NCBI GenBank assembly: GCA_030037705.1
Contig: JASHQE010000045.1
Span: 1 to 35,250 of the forward strand
Origin: Acidobacteriaceae bacterium
GTDB lineage: Bacteria; Acidobacteriota; Terriglobia; Terriglobales; Acidobacteriaceae
Length of the DNA stretch: 35,250 nucleotides
Direction: 5' to 3'
This document shows, in pieces, positions 16,181 through 24,183 of this stretch (its first letter is position 1; the number at the start of each line of letters is the position of its first letter). A program made the position numbers and the translations under genes. The notes beneath the pieces are model-generated. The model had not been told where the DNA came from, ran no database searches, and worked only from the letters and a program-made list of their open reading frames with translations.

Positions 16181-17264
16181 CGCGTTTCATACGGCTCTGC
16201 TCTCTGGGGTTGCGTTTTTGCTTGCAGCACAGCCCATCTTCATGTCCGCCGCTGTTCCTCAGGCCGCCGCTAATCCTGTCTCAACCGAGACCCACGGTCA
16301 GACAGCGACGTTTCCCTCGGATAGCGATCCAGTGCATTCGCCGGAAGGCACGGCGTCCGTTCCCGGGCCGGCTCCGCTTCCAAAAGAAGGGAGCGGGTAC
16401 GTGCTCCGCACCGACGTGGAAGAGGTGGTGCTGAACGCGACCGTGCTGAACGGTACGCAACTCGTTCAGAATCTGACGAAAGATGACTTCCAGGTTTACG
16501 AGGACGGCGTCAGGCAGACGCTGCTCAGCTTTCAGCATACGGATCTCCCCGTCTCGATCGGCCTGGTAATTGATAACTCTGGCTCGATGTACCGGAAACG
16601 GCCGTCTGTAAATAAATCCGCTCTCGATCTGATATTGGCTTCGAATCCGCAGGACCAGGCCTTCGTGGTCAACTTTTCCGACGAGGCCTTTATCGATTGC
16701 GACTTTACCTCCGACCCCAACAAGCTGCGTGACGGCCTTGCGCACATCGACTCCCGCGGCGGCACGGCGCTTTATGACGCCGTGGTCGCTTCGGCAGACA
16801 AGCTCGCCAATGATGCCAAGCGGCCTAAGCAGGTTCTCGTTCTCATCACGGATGGTGAAGACAATGCCTCGACTCTCAACCTGGAGCAGACAATCCGCCG
16901 CGTGCAGGAGCTCTCCGGCCCGGTGATTTACTCGATCGGTCTTTTGTTTGGGGATGAGATGAGCCGCGCCGAGGTGCGCCACGCGCGGCGCGCACTGGAG
17001 ATGCTCTCCACGGAAACCGGAGGCATGGCTTTCTTCCCCCGATCGATCGAAGAAGTCGATCAGATTGCAGCCGAGGTGGCCCGCGATATCCGTACGCAAT
17101 ACACGCTCGGCTATCGGTCCACCAAGCCGACCTCTGTGCCGGGTTTCCGCCGCGTTGCGGTGACCGCCGAGGCCAAAGGCATGGGCAAGCTCACCGTCCG
17201 CACCCGTACCGGCTACTTCCCCGTAGCGCACCAGGAAAAACAGCGCGTCGTCAGTGGAAATTGA
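16164..17264 (+). CDS. Secreted VWA protein (VWFA-related Acidobacterial type), copy 2
   Basis: This 366-residue paralogue of the preceding gene has a signal peptide (about 1-30), a Ser/Pro-rich linker, the DFQVYEDGVRQ motif (108-118) and a VWA domain with a complete MIDAS: D137-x-S139-x-S141 (DNSGS), Thr in GGTALYD and Asp in ITDGEDN. The end YTLGYRSTKP...KLTVRTRTGYFPV mirrors copy 1 (YVIGYKPK...LTVYARTGYYAP), so the two arose by tandem duplication. ATG 16164 starts directly on the signal peptide; ATG 16146 is possible but adds six residues. The overlap with copy 1 implies co-expression. Binding partner unknown. Confidence 0.88.
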   Translation: MRLCNNAFHTALLSGVAFLLAAQPIFMSAAVPQAAANPVSTETHGQTATFPSDSDPVHSPEGTASVPGPAPLPKEGSGYVLRTDVEEVVLNATVLNGTQLVQNLTKDDFQVYEDGVRQTLLSFQHTDLPVSIGLVIDNSGSMYRKRPSVNKSALDLILASNPQDQAFVVNFSDEAFIDCDFTSDPNKLRDGLAHIDSRGGTALYDAVVASADKLANDAKRPKQVLVLITDGEDNASTLNLEQTIRRVQELSGPVIYSIGLLFGDEMSRAEVRHARRALEMLSTETGGMAFFPRSIEEVDQIAAEVARDIRTQYTLGYRSTKPTSVPGFRRVAVTAEAKGMGKLTVRTRTGYFPVAHQEKQRVVSGN

Positions 17265-17352
17265 AGAGAAGATTCTTTCGATATTCCGAGCCTGGTCCTG
17301 ATTTTGTTGCCAACAGTATGATCCTGGTTGCAGAGACCTGGATCCGGGTATA

Positions 17353-17375
17353 GACGGCCGTTTTTGCGGGCCGTC
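17353..17375 (+). terminator. Possible terminator after the VWA pair
   Basis: GACGGCC (17353-17359) and GGCCGTC (17369-17375) form a perfect 7-bp stem with a 9-base loop containing TTTTT. Only a weak pyrimidine tract follows (TTGCCCAATCCTTTCC), so Rho-independent termination is plausible but not strong. Confidence 0.35.
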
Positions 17376-17405
17376 TTGCCCAATCCTTTCCGGCCTTACA
17401 CGATA

Positions 17406-17428
17406 AGCTAGAAGGCAGGAGCTAGAAG
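17406..17428. repeat. Direct repeat AGCTAGAAG before the trans-sulfuration gene
   Basis: AGCTAGAAG occurs at 17406-17414 and 17420-17428, shortly before the ATG at 17440. Related words (CTAGAAG or its complement) occur at 863-872, 1104-1111 and 9184-9193, also in spacers. Confidence 0.4.
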
Positions 17429-17439
17429 CCAAAATAACC

Positions 17440-18588
17440 ATGCCCGAATACAAGTACTCGACTCTCGCCGTTCACGCCGGCCAGCATCCTGACCCGCAAA
17501 CCGGCGCCGTGAACGTGCCCGTTTATCTCTCCTCGACCTTTGAACTCACTGGTATCGGGACCGACCGCGGCTGGGATTACTCGCGCGCCGGCAACCCTAC
17601 TCGCGACCGGTTGGAATCAGCTCTCGCCGCGCTCGAAGGCGGCCTGAGCGGCCACGCCTTCACTACCGGCATGGCGGCCATCGCCGCGCTTGTCTCCATG
17701 TTGCGCGCCGGTGACCACGTTCTATGCTCGCGCGATGTCTATGCGGGCACGGTGCGTCTTTTTGACCAGATCGTCAGCGGCTATGGCATCGGGATTGAAT
17801 ACGTCGATACGAGCGATCTGGCCGCGGTTGAGCGGGCGATGCGCCCGAATACGAAGCTCGTGCATATCGAAACGCCCAGCAATCCCCTGATGGTGCTTAC
17901 CGACATTGCCGGTGTTTGCCGCATTGCCCACGCCCACGGGGCCGAGGTCAGCGTAGACAACACCTTTCTGTCCCCGGCGCTGCAGAGCCCCTTGGCGCTG
18001 GGTGCGGACATCGTCATGCACTCGACAACGAAATACTTGAATGGCCATTCGGACGGTCTGGGTGGCGCGCTCATCGGTTCCAAACCTGAGCACAAGGAGC
18101 GCTTTTTGCTGATTCAGAAGGCCGCAGGTGCCGTCATGTCACCCTTCGAGTGCTTCCTGGTCCTGCGCGGCATCAAGACTCTTCCCCTGCGTATCCGGCA
18201 GCACGAGGAAAATGGACGGGCCGTGGCGGAGTTTCTTTCGACGCACCCGAAGGTGAGCAAGCTCGCTTATCCGGGGCTCAAATGCCATCCGCAGTATGAT
18301 CTTGCCTGCAAGCAGCAGAGGGGGTTTGGCTCGATGATGAGCTTCGAACTGAAATCCCGCGAGGAGGCGGCGCGATTCCTCAAGACGATCAAGATCTTTC
18401 TCAATGCGGAGTCGCTCGGTGGTGTCGAATCGCTTGCCTCCCATTCGGCCACGACCACGCATGGTTCTGTGAGTGAAGAAGTTCGCACCGCGATGGGCAT
18501 CAATGAGGGGCGCATCCGGCTTTCCATCGGCATCGAGGACAAAGAAGACCTGATCGCCGATCTCCAACAGGCCCTGGCTGCTGTCTAG
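17440..18588 (+). CDS. Trans-sulfuration PLP enzyme (cystathionine gamma-synthase/lyase family)
   Basis: This 382-residue enzyme of the Cys/Met metabolism PLP family shows YSRAGNPTRDRLE, the HIETPSNPL loop, the SVDNTFLSP segment, catalytic Lys198 in MHSTTKYLNGHSD, and the C-terminal SLGGVESLASHSATTTH and RLSIGIED. These place it with cystathionine gamma-synthase (MetB), cystathionine gamma-lyase and related lyases; eye inspection cannot separate them. It is a cytosolic tetramer in known members. The stop lies five bases before tsaB, so it may lead a metB-like/tsaB/rimI operon. Confidence 0.9.
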   Translation: MPEYKYSTLAVHAGQHPDPQTGAVNVPVYLSSTFELTGIGTDRGWDYSRAGNPTRDRLESALAALEGGLSGHAFTTGMAAIAALVSMLRAGDHVLCSRDVYAGTVRLFDQIVSGYGIGIEYVDTSDLAAVERAMRPNTKLVHIETPSNPLMVLTDIAGVCRIAHAHGAEVSVDNTFLSPALQSPLALGADIVMHSTTKYLNGHSDGLGGALIGSKPEHKERFLLIQKAAGAVMSPFECFLVLRGIKTLPLRIRQHEENGRAVAEFLSTHPKVSKLAYPGLKCHPQYDLACKQQRGFGSMMSFELKSREEAARFLKTIKIFLNAESLGGVESLASHSATTTHGSVSEEVRTAMGINEGRIRLSIGIEDKEDLIADLQQALAAV

Positions 18589-18593
18589 AGGCG

Positions 18594-19301
18594 ATGCCGA
18601 GTTCCGCGCTCATCCCGGCTCCCATTCTGGCTATCGACACCTGCGGCTCTTTCGGCTCGGTGGCCCTCGGCCGGCTCGCGGGACGGGATCTTGAGATTCT
18701 GGGCGAGGCCGAACTGGAGGCGAGAACCTATTCGGCCACCCTCATCGGAGCCGTTCGTGATGTGTTACGCGCTGCCGGGGCCCAGATCGGCGATCTGGGC
18801 GGAATTGTCGCCGTAAACGGGCCCGGCAGCTTTACCGGCGTTCGCATGGGCCTGAGCGCCGTAAAGGGCCTCGCAGAAGCCACGCGGATCCCGGTCGTCA
18901 CGCTTTCGCGGCTCCAGATTCTTGCGCGAAAGGCGGGAGCGCCGTCGTCCGCGCTCGATGCGCATCGTGGCGAGTTATTTCTGCGGCTTGAACGCGCCGG
19001 CCGCGACCCTGACGAGTCGCTTGCCGGAGTCCGGGAACTTGCGGCCATTGATCCTGCGCCGTTGCGCGTAGCGATCTGCGAAGATGCCGCGGCCGGGATG
19101 CTTGCGCCCGCCTGGCCGGCCACGCAACTGGTTCGAACTGTGCCCCCCACCGCCCGCGATGCGTTGCGTCTGGGTGAATCGCGGCTGGTTGCCGGCGCCT
19201 TCGTTGATCTCGCCCTGCTCGACGGCCATTATCTGCGCCGCTCCGATGCCGAGATCCTGGGCGCGGAGATCTTCGGTGAACCGGTCGCCCCGGAGCCGTG
19301 A
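18594..19301 (+). CDS. tsaB: tRNA threonylcarbamoyladenosine biosynthesis protein TsaB
   Basis: This 235-residue ASKHA-fold protein shows ILAIDTCGSFGSVAL at the N-terminus and GIVAVNGPGSFTGVRMGLSAVKGLA, the hallmark of TsaB, with LDAHRGELFL further on. TsaB is the non-catalytic partner of TsaD in t6A formation on tRNA. It lies five bases after the trans-sulfuration gene and overlaps rimI by GTGA. The C-terminal half is variable, as usual in this family. Confidence 0.93.
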   Translation: MPSSALIPAPILAIDTCGSFGSVALGRLAGRDLEILGEAELEARTYSATLIGAVRDVLRAAGAQIGDLGGIVAVNGPGSFTGVRMGLSAVKGLAEATRIPVVTLSRLQILARKAGAPSSALDAHRGELFLRLERAGRDPDESLAGVRELAAIDPAPLRVAICEDAAAGMLAPAWPATQLVRTVPPTARDALRLGESRLVAGAFVDLALLDGHYLRRSDAEILGAEIFGEPVAPEP

Positions 19302-19783
19302 AGGCCATGAGCTTCGACCTGGCAAAGATCGAAATCCGGCATCTCGGCGGCGAGGATATCGAGGCTGTATGGGCCATAGCCGAGATACTGGAAGAGGCGC
19401 CGCACTGGCCTCGGGGCTTCTATGAAGAGATGCTTAGGGCCGATTCTCCGCGACCGCGCATCGCGCTCGTTGCCTGGGATTACCGAAGCGCAGGCATAGT
19501 CGGCTTTGCAATTGCGAGTCTCATTCCGCCGGAGGCCGAGCTCGAAGGTATCGCGGTCGCGGCGGAAGCCCAGCGCTGCGGAATCGGCCGGGGGCTTTTA
19601 GCAACGTTGGTCCGGGAGCTGCGGCAAGCGGGCATCGAGGAGCTGTTGCTGGAAGTTCGCTCCTCAAACCATGCGGCCCTCCATTTTTACCAGGCGCAAA
19701 ACTTCAAGCAAACTGGAGTTCGACCTGGCTATTACACTGATCCACAAGGAGATGCAATTCTGATGTCCCTGGGGGTAATTTGA
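19298..19783 (+). CDS. rimI: Ribosomal protein S18-alanine N-acetyltransferase (RimI, GNAT)
   Basis: This GNAT acetyltransferase of about 161 residues shows motif A (EGIAVAAEAQRCGIGRGLL, acetyl-CoA loop QRCGIG), the EVRSSNHAALHFYQAQNF segment and the RimI-like end RPGYYTDPQGDAILMSL. RimI acetylates the N-terminal Ala of S18; tsaB-rimI adjacency is common and supports the assignment. The start may be GTG 19298 (GTGA overlap with tsaB) or ATG 19307, three codons later; the sequence does not decide. A 225-bp spacer follows with no gene. Confidence 0.87.
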   Translation: MKAMSFDLAKIEIRHLGGEDIEAVWAIAEILEEAPHWPRGFYEEMLRADSPRPRIALVAWDYRSAGIVGFAIASLIPPEAELEGIAVAAEAQRCGIGRGLLATLVRELRQAGIEELLLEVRSSNHAALHFYQAQNFKQTGVRPGYYTDPQGDAILMSLGVI

Positions 19784-19997
19784 TTTGTCCAGCCCGATTC
19801 CATTCAGAATGGTCAGGGTAAACGGCCGTGCTTTGGCCCGCCCTGCATGACCGTCATGATGCGGGATAGAGTTTCTTCCCGAAATTCACAGCTTCTATTA
19901 CTTTTTGATCTTTTATCGCTTGCAGACCCACCGACGGCGGAGCTATATGTTAATGTTCTGCAACCAGCGGTTGGCCCAAGTTCCGGCCACCGAAACC

Positions 19998-20003
19998 GGA
20001 GGT
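19998..20003 (+). promoter_or_regulatory. Strong ribosome-binding site fixing the DUF465 start
   Basis: GGAGGT lies five bases before the ATG at 20009. An in-frame extension back to 19847 has no such site and an unrelated sequence, so the short form is the real gene. Confidence 0.75.
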
Positions 20004-20008
20004 GCTTG

Positions 20009-20218
20009 ATGGACGAAGTAAAGGATTCCGCGCTGAGCGAAGAGATCGATCGTCTTCACGCCGAACATGGTCGCTATGCTCAGCGGCTGGAGGAATTGCT
20101 TCAAAAGCCTTATCTCAGCACAGACGAGCAGCTTGAGGAGGTGCGTTTGAAGAAGCTCAAATTGCACGCCAAAGACCTGATATGTGCCCTTGAGCGCCGG
20201 ATGCCGGTGGCAGTTTAG
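20009..20218 (+). CDS. DUF465 (YdcH-like) small coiled-coil protein
   Basis: This 69-residue charged helical protein fits DUF465: EEIDRLHAEHGRYAQRLEELLQKP, then LEEVRLKKLKLHAKDLICALERR. Length and the pair of helices with an LKKxKLxxKD core match the family, which has no settled role. Strong ribosome-binding site GGAGGT. The upstream 225-bp spacer (19784-20008) holds no gene; I see only weak promoter-like AT stretches around 19890-19920. Confidence 0.82.
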   Translation: MDEVKDSALSEEIDRLHAEHGRYAQRLEELLQKPYLSTDEQLEEVRLKKLKLHAKDLICALERRMPVAV

Positions 20219-20312
20219 GCCTCTTGCGGACAATTTTACGAAACGATGGGCCTCTTGTGTGTCCCAAAGGACGGTGTGCTCTCTGATAGCTGCGGCGATA
20301 AGCCGGTGACCG

Positions 20313-20318
20313 TATAAT
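20313..20318 (+). promoter_or_regulatory. TATAAT box immediately upstream of psd
   Basis: A perfect TATAAT lies eight bases before the psd ATG (20327). Transcription would begin about two bases before the start codon, giving a leaderless or nearly leaderless mRNA. The -35 candidate at 20290-20295 (CTGCGG) is weak. Confidence 0.4.
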
Positions 20319-20326
20319 CGTTTGGG

Positions 20327-20968
20327 ATGGTTCGCGACGGTTACATCTATGGTTTGAGTCTGTTGATGGTTGCCGCAATTCTTGTATGGTTTACCAGCAG
20401 TTGGATTTGGGCTGTGGCTCCCGTACTGCTTGCCGGCTTCTTCCTCTGGTTTTTCCGCGACCCCCACCGCACAATTCCCTCCGGTTCCGGGTTGATTGTT
20501 TCTCCCGGCGACGGCTTGGTGACCGAAACCGCGATCATCGCTACTCCACAAGGTCCCCGGCAGCGTATCAGCATTTTCCTGAGTGTCTTTGACGTGCATG
20601 TGAACCGCGCGCCCATCGGCGGGATTCTGAGCCAGGTGCGTTATCAGAACGGTAAATATCTCAACGCAATGAATCCCGACTCGGCTGAGCGCAATGAGCA
20701 GAACATCGTTACGGTGCGTGGGGAAGACGCTGACCATGGAATTGAAGTCACCTTCAAGCAGATTGCCGGGTTGCTGGCGCGCCGCATCGTGTTTCGTTAT
20801 GGTGAAGGGCAAACCGTAGCCCGAGGCCAGCGCGTGGGCCTCATCAAGTTCGGTTCCAGAGTCGATGTCGTTGTGCCTGCTGAAGCTGTTTTGCGCGTGA
20901 AGGTGGGCCAACGGGTGAAAGGCGGCGAAAGCGTGCTGGCAGCCGTGGACCGTGGAGTCATTGCGTGA
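20327..20968 (+). CDS. psd: Phosphatidylserine decarboxylase proenzyme (short type)
   Basis: This 213-residue membrane enzyme converts phosphatidylserine to phosphatidylethanolamine. Residues 8-44 hold two hydrophobic helices followed by [11 protein letters not shown]. The core has [20 protein letters not shown] and the self-cleavage site Gly176-Ser177 in LIKFGSR, where Ser becomes the pyruvoyl cofactor. This is the short form lacking the longer N-terminal domain of E. coli Psd. Its stop overlaps the pssA GTG by GTGA, so the two steps of PE synthesis are coupled. Confidence 0.95.
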   Translation: MVRDGYIYGLSLLMVAAILVWFTSSWIWAVAPVLLAGFFLWFFRDPHRTIPSGSGLIVSPGDGLVTETAIIATPQGPRQRISIFLSVFDVHVNRAPIGGILSQVRYQNGKYLNAMNPDSAERNEQNIVTVRGEDADHGIEVTFKQIAGLLARRIVFRYGEGQTVARGQRVGLIKFGSRVDVVVPAEAVLRVKVGQRVKGGESVLAAVDRGVIA

Positions 20969-21867
20969 ATTACTATAACCCGGTGCAGGCCAGAGCGAAT
21001 GCGCATGCCCGTCTGCGCCGTGGCATGTATCTGCTGCCCTCGCTGTTTACTGCCGGAAATATAGCTGCCGGCTATTTTTCCATAACACAGGCGATCGCAG
21101 CCATCAGTGCCAATGCGCAGATGCATCTCGACTGGGCGGCCATCGCGATTCTGTTTGCCATTCCCTTCGACGCGCTGGACGGCCGTATCGCACGCATGAC
21201 CAATACCTGCAGCGACTTTGGCAGGGAACTCGACTCACTGGCCGATGTCATTACCTTTGGCGTTGCGCCCAGCCTGCTCGCTTTCGTGTGGGGATTTCAT
21301 TTCCTCCCCGAATCCGTGGATCCGGAGCTGCGCCAGCATCTTATACAGGCGGGAGCGTTCATTTGCTTTCTCTTTCTTCTTTGCGGAGCTTCGCGGCTGG
21401 CCCGGTTCAACATCAGCCATGATACGCAGCCGCGCAATCCAGGCCGTCCGGGCCGTAAGTATTTTGTCGGTATGCCGATTCCCGCTGCGGCCGGTCTGCT
21501 CGCGGCCACCATCCACCTTTGCTACGGGATTCCAGTAGAGTCATGGTGGATCTCCATCCCGTGGCTGGTCCTGGTCGGCCTGTGTGGTTTCCTGATGGTG
21601 AGCACCTGGCGTTTCTGGTCAGGCAAGGAGATCAATTTCTCGCGCCGGCATCCATTTCAGTTGCTGGTGTTGCTGGCCGTCGTCTTGTACATCGCGCTTC
21701 GTTATTCGAACGTCGTGCTCTTCCTGATCGCATTGGCTTATATGTTTTCAGGCATCTGGGCGCGTGCGGTGTACGGGTGGTCGCGCCGTCGGCGCCGAAG
21801 ACCGCATATCGAATCGCCGGGCGCGCCGGCGGAACCTGACTCTTACGGGCCCCGGTTCACCGGTTAG
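20965..21867 (+). CDS. pssA: CDP-diacylglycerol-serine O-phosphatidyltransferase
   Basis: This 300-residue integral-membrane protein makes phosphatidylserine from CDP-diacylglycerol and serine. The CDP-alcohol phosphotransferase motif is complete: [26 protein letters not shown] fits D-x2-DG-x2-AR-x8-G-x3-D-x3-D. About seven to eight hydrophobic segments follow or flank it. The start is GTG 20965, overlapping the psd stop. The C-terminal tail is Arg-rich ([10 protein letters not shown]). Order is decarboxylase first, synthase second. Confidence 0.95.
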   Translation: MNYYNPVQARANAHARLRRGMYLLPSLFTAGNIAAGYFSITQAIAAISANAQMHLDWAAIAILFAIPFDALDGRIARMTNTCSDFGRELDSLADVITFGVAPSLLAFVWGFHFLPESVDPELRQHLIQAGAFICFLFLLCGASRLARFNISHDTQPRNPGRPGRKYFVGMPIPAAAGLLAATIHLCYGIPVESWWISIPWLVLVGLCGFLMVSTWRFWSGKEINFSRRHPFQLLVLLAVVLYIALRYSNVVLFLIALAYMFSGIWARAVYGWSRRRRRRPHIESPGAPAEPDSYGPRFTG

Positions 21868-21941
21868 CTGTTTGCCTCGACAACCTGATTCCTACACCAA
21901 CCGCAGATCGCAAACTCGTTGTTCTTGAGAAAAGGATCTTC

Positions 21942-22967
21942 GTGTACAAGATTGCTATTGCCGGAGCGTCAACCCTTGTGGGCCGGGAGTTGAAAGAAGT
22001 TCTTTCCGAATCTCCGCTCGCTGCGGCCAACATTACGTTGCTTGACGAAGAGGATGCGCAGGGCCAGTTGGATCAGGTGGGCGATGAGGTTACTTTCATT
22101 CAGGCCATCAGCGCAGATGCATTCGATCACGCCGACTTTACATTCTTCTGCGGCACGGAGAAATTAACGGTCAGGCACTGGCGCCAGGCGCTGCGAGCCG
22201 GCTCCACGGTCTTTGATCTCTCTGGCGCGCTCGATCAGGAGAACGGGGTTCTGGTGCGTGCTCCCTGGTTGGGTGCCGATCCGGCGTCGGTCGATCTCTT
22301 TACTCCCGCAGTCGTTCCCGCTCACCCCGCCGCCGTGGCGCTTGGATTGCTGATGGAGCGGCTGCAGCAGGCCGCACAGGTGCGGTTCGCCGCCGCTACA
22401 TTGCTTGAGCCGGCTAGCGAGTTTGGCCGCGCCGCGATGGACGAACTGCATCAGCAGACGGTCAACCTGCTCAGCTTTCAATCGCTTCCTCGCGCTATCT
22501 ATGATGCGCAGGCAGCCTATAACCTGTTGGGTGGGCTGGGCGAGGCAGCTTCTGTGCATCTGGGCGCGGTCGAGGCGCGAATTCGCCGCCACTATGAAGC
22601 ACTGGGTGTTGGCCGCTGGCCCAAGCTGGCCTTGCAGGTGATTCATGCTCCCGTCTTCCACGGCCACGCTTTTTCAATTGCCGTAGAGTTGGAGCGGCCG
22701 GTCGAAATTGCTGCGCTTGAAGAGGCGCTCGACGACGAGCACGTCGATCTGGTACTCGAAGATACGGATTCCCCCTCAAACCTGTCCGCTACCGGCCAAA
22801 ACAATCTTCTGGTCCGCATCCGGCCGGAACCCGCACTGCGCGGCTCAAGCAGCATTTCGCGTCTCTGGCTCTGGGTAACCTCAGATAACCTGCGCTTCAA
22901 CGCGCAAAATGCCGTTGCCTGCGCGCTGGACATGCGCCGCCTGCGGCCGCAGGGATCTGTGCAGTAG
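21942..22967 (+). CDS. Aspartate-semialdehyde dehydrogenase-like protein, apparently without the catalytic Cys
   Basis: This 341-residue protein keeps the ASADH two-domain plan: Rossmann start YKIAIAGASTLVGRELKEVL, FDLSGAL, and a dimerisation domain with VIHAPVFHGHAFSIAVELE like the ASADH histidine region. The segment that should hold the nucleophile (usual NPNCST) reads TPAVVPAHPAAVAL (121-134), with no cysteine. It is thus nearer the E. coli Usg type and probably not a true ASADH. Start GTG 21942 has AAAGGA upstream. It follows pssA by 74 bp and is convergent with dgt. Function unknown. Confidence 0.8.
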   Translation: MYKIAIAGASTLVGRELKEVLSESPLAAANITLLDEEDAQGQLDQVGDEVTFIQAISADAFDHADFTFFCGTEKLTVRHWRQALRAGSTVFDLSGALDQENGVLVRAPWLGADPASVDLFTPAVVPAHPAAVALGLLMERLQQAAQVRFAAATLLEPASEFGRAAMDELHQQTVNLLSFQSLPRAIYDAQAAYNLLGGLGEAASVHLGAVEARIRRHYEALGVGRWPKLALQVIHAPVFHGHAFSIAVELERPVEIAALEEALDDEHVDLVLEDTDSPSNLSATGQNNLLVRIRPEPALRGSSSISRLWLWVTSDNLRFNAQNAVACALDMRRLRPQGSVQ

Positions 22968-23012
22968 ATACGGATGGCGGAAAGCAGGGGCGAACCGTGC
23001 CGCGTGCTTGGA

Positions 23013-24176
23013 TCATGCTCTGCATCGAGCCCAAAGCTGCTCAATGTAACTGTCGGTCATGCCGGCGATGTAGTCGGTGGTAGTGCGGATCAGTCCCTCG
23101 CTGGGGATCTGCGCCTGGTGATCCTTGGGCATCAGGTTTGGATCTGCCATGAATGCTGCAAACAGATCCAACACGACCTGCTCTGCGTGGCGGTGTACAT
23201 CTTCCATATCCCGGGAATTGTAAAGATTGTCGTACAGAAACTTCTTTGTGCTGATGCGGATTGTTTCCATTTCTTCACTGAAACCGGCAAGGCGCGCGGG
23301 AGCTCTGCGGATGTCGGCCAGAGTCCGAGCTTCCAGAACTGCCACCCGCGCACGCACCTCGTTCAACAAATCGGAAACGAATGCATTGAGCATTCTGCGC
23401 AGCGCGTCGTAGACCGCCAGTCTTGGCGCCGCGTTGGGAAGGTTATGCAACGCGGCATCGTGAAAGCCGCGAAAGAACGGAACCCCCGCATGAACCTGCT
23501 CCAAGGCAAGGATTCCCGAATTCAATCCATCGTCCAGATCGGCGGTCAGGTACGCGATCTCATCGGCCAGATCGATAAGCTGCGCCTCCAGCGGAGGAAA
23601 CTCGTTCAGGAAATATTCGGCCAGCTCCGGATGCGCGGCAGCGGAATAGTCCCGGGAATGTTTGATTATCCCCTCCCGCACGCCGAGTGTCAGGTTCAGC
23701 CCGCGAAAGGCGGGATAGCGCTCTTCGAACCAGGTGACAATGCGTAGCGCATGAAGATTGTGATCGAAGCTGAGCCCGTGTACCTGTAGCGCTTGATCCA
23801 GAGCCTTTTCGCCTGCATGGCCAAAGGGCGGGTGACCGATATCATGCGCTAGCGCCAGCGCTTCGGCCAGCTCTATATTCAGGCCCAGCGCGCTTGCAAG
23901 AGTACGGGAGATCTGCGTCACTTCGAGCGTGTGCGTGAGCCGGCTGCGAAAATGGTCGTTCAGCGGATCGCCGGGGAGACGCGTGAAAACCTGAGTTTTG
24001 CCGGCAAGGCGGCGGAAGGCTCGGGCATGAAGCACCCGTGCAGCATCGCGCGCAAAGGGTGTCCGATAAACATGCGCCGGCTCAGCGTACGCACGCCGAG
24101 TCAGCTCGCCCTGCTCCTCACCGGAAACGGCGATACCGCGGGGCAGGGAACCAGCCGGTTCGGTATTCCTGGCCAT
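23013..24176 (-). CDS. dgt: dGTP triphosphohydrolase-like HD protein
   Basis: This 387-residue HD-superfamily enzyme shows FRRLAGKTQVF, SRLTHTLEVTQISRTLA (His82) and ALAHDIGHPPFGHAGE (His111-Asp112), the metal-binding core of Dgt-like dNTPases; DLADEIAYLTADLDDG carries the second Asp. It would hydrolyse dGTP (or other dNTPs) to nucleoside and triphosphate. This is the shorter 'dGTPase-like' form, not the long E. coli one. It starts seven bases after the TPR gene stop, so the two are likely co-transcribed. Confidence 0.92.
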   Translation of the reverse strand: MARNTEPAGSLPRGIAVSGEEQGELTRRAYAEPAHVYRTPFARDAARVLHARAFRRLAGKTQVFTRLPGDPLNDHFRSRLTHTLEVTQISRTLASALGLNIELAEALALAHDIGHPPFGHAGEKALDQALQVHGLSFDHNLHALRIVTWFEERYPAFRGLNLTLGVREGIIKHSRDYSAAAHPELAEYFLNEFPPLEAQLIDLADEIAYLTADLDDGLNSGILALEQVHAGVPFFRGFHDAALHNLPNAAPRLAVYDALRRMLNAFVSDLLNEVRARVAVLEARTLADIRRAPARLAGFSEEMETIRISTKKFLYDNLYNSRDMEDVHRHAEQVVLDLFAAFMADPNLMPKDHQAQIPSEGLIRTTTDYIAGMTDSYIEQLWARCRA

Positions 24177-24183
24177 TGCCGGC

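Noticed and set aside
16281-17453. A 390-codon minus-strand frame opposite VWA copy 2
   Set aside because: No recognisable domain; the plus strand encodes an intact VWA protein with a full MIDAS.
19847-20008. N-terminal extension of the DUF465 gene
   Set aside because: The extension has no family match, and GGAGGT five bases before 20009 fixes the shorter start.
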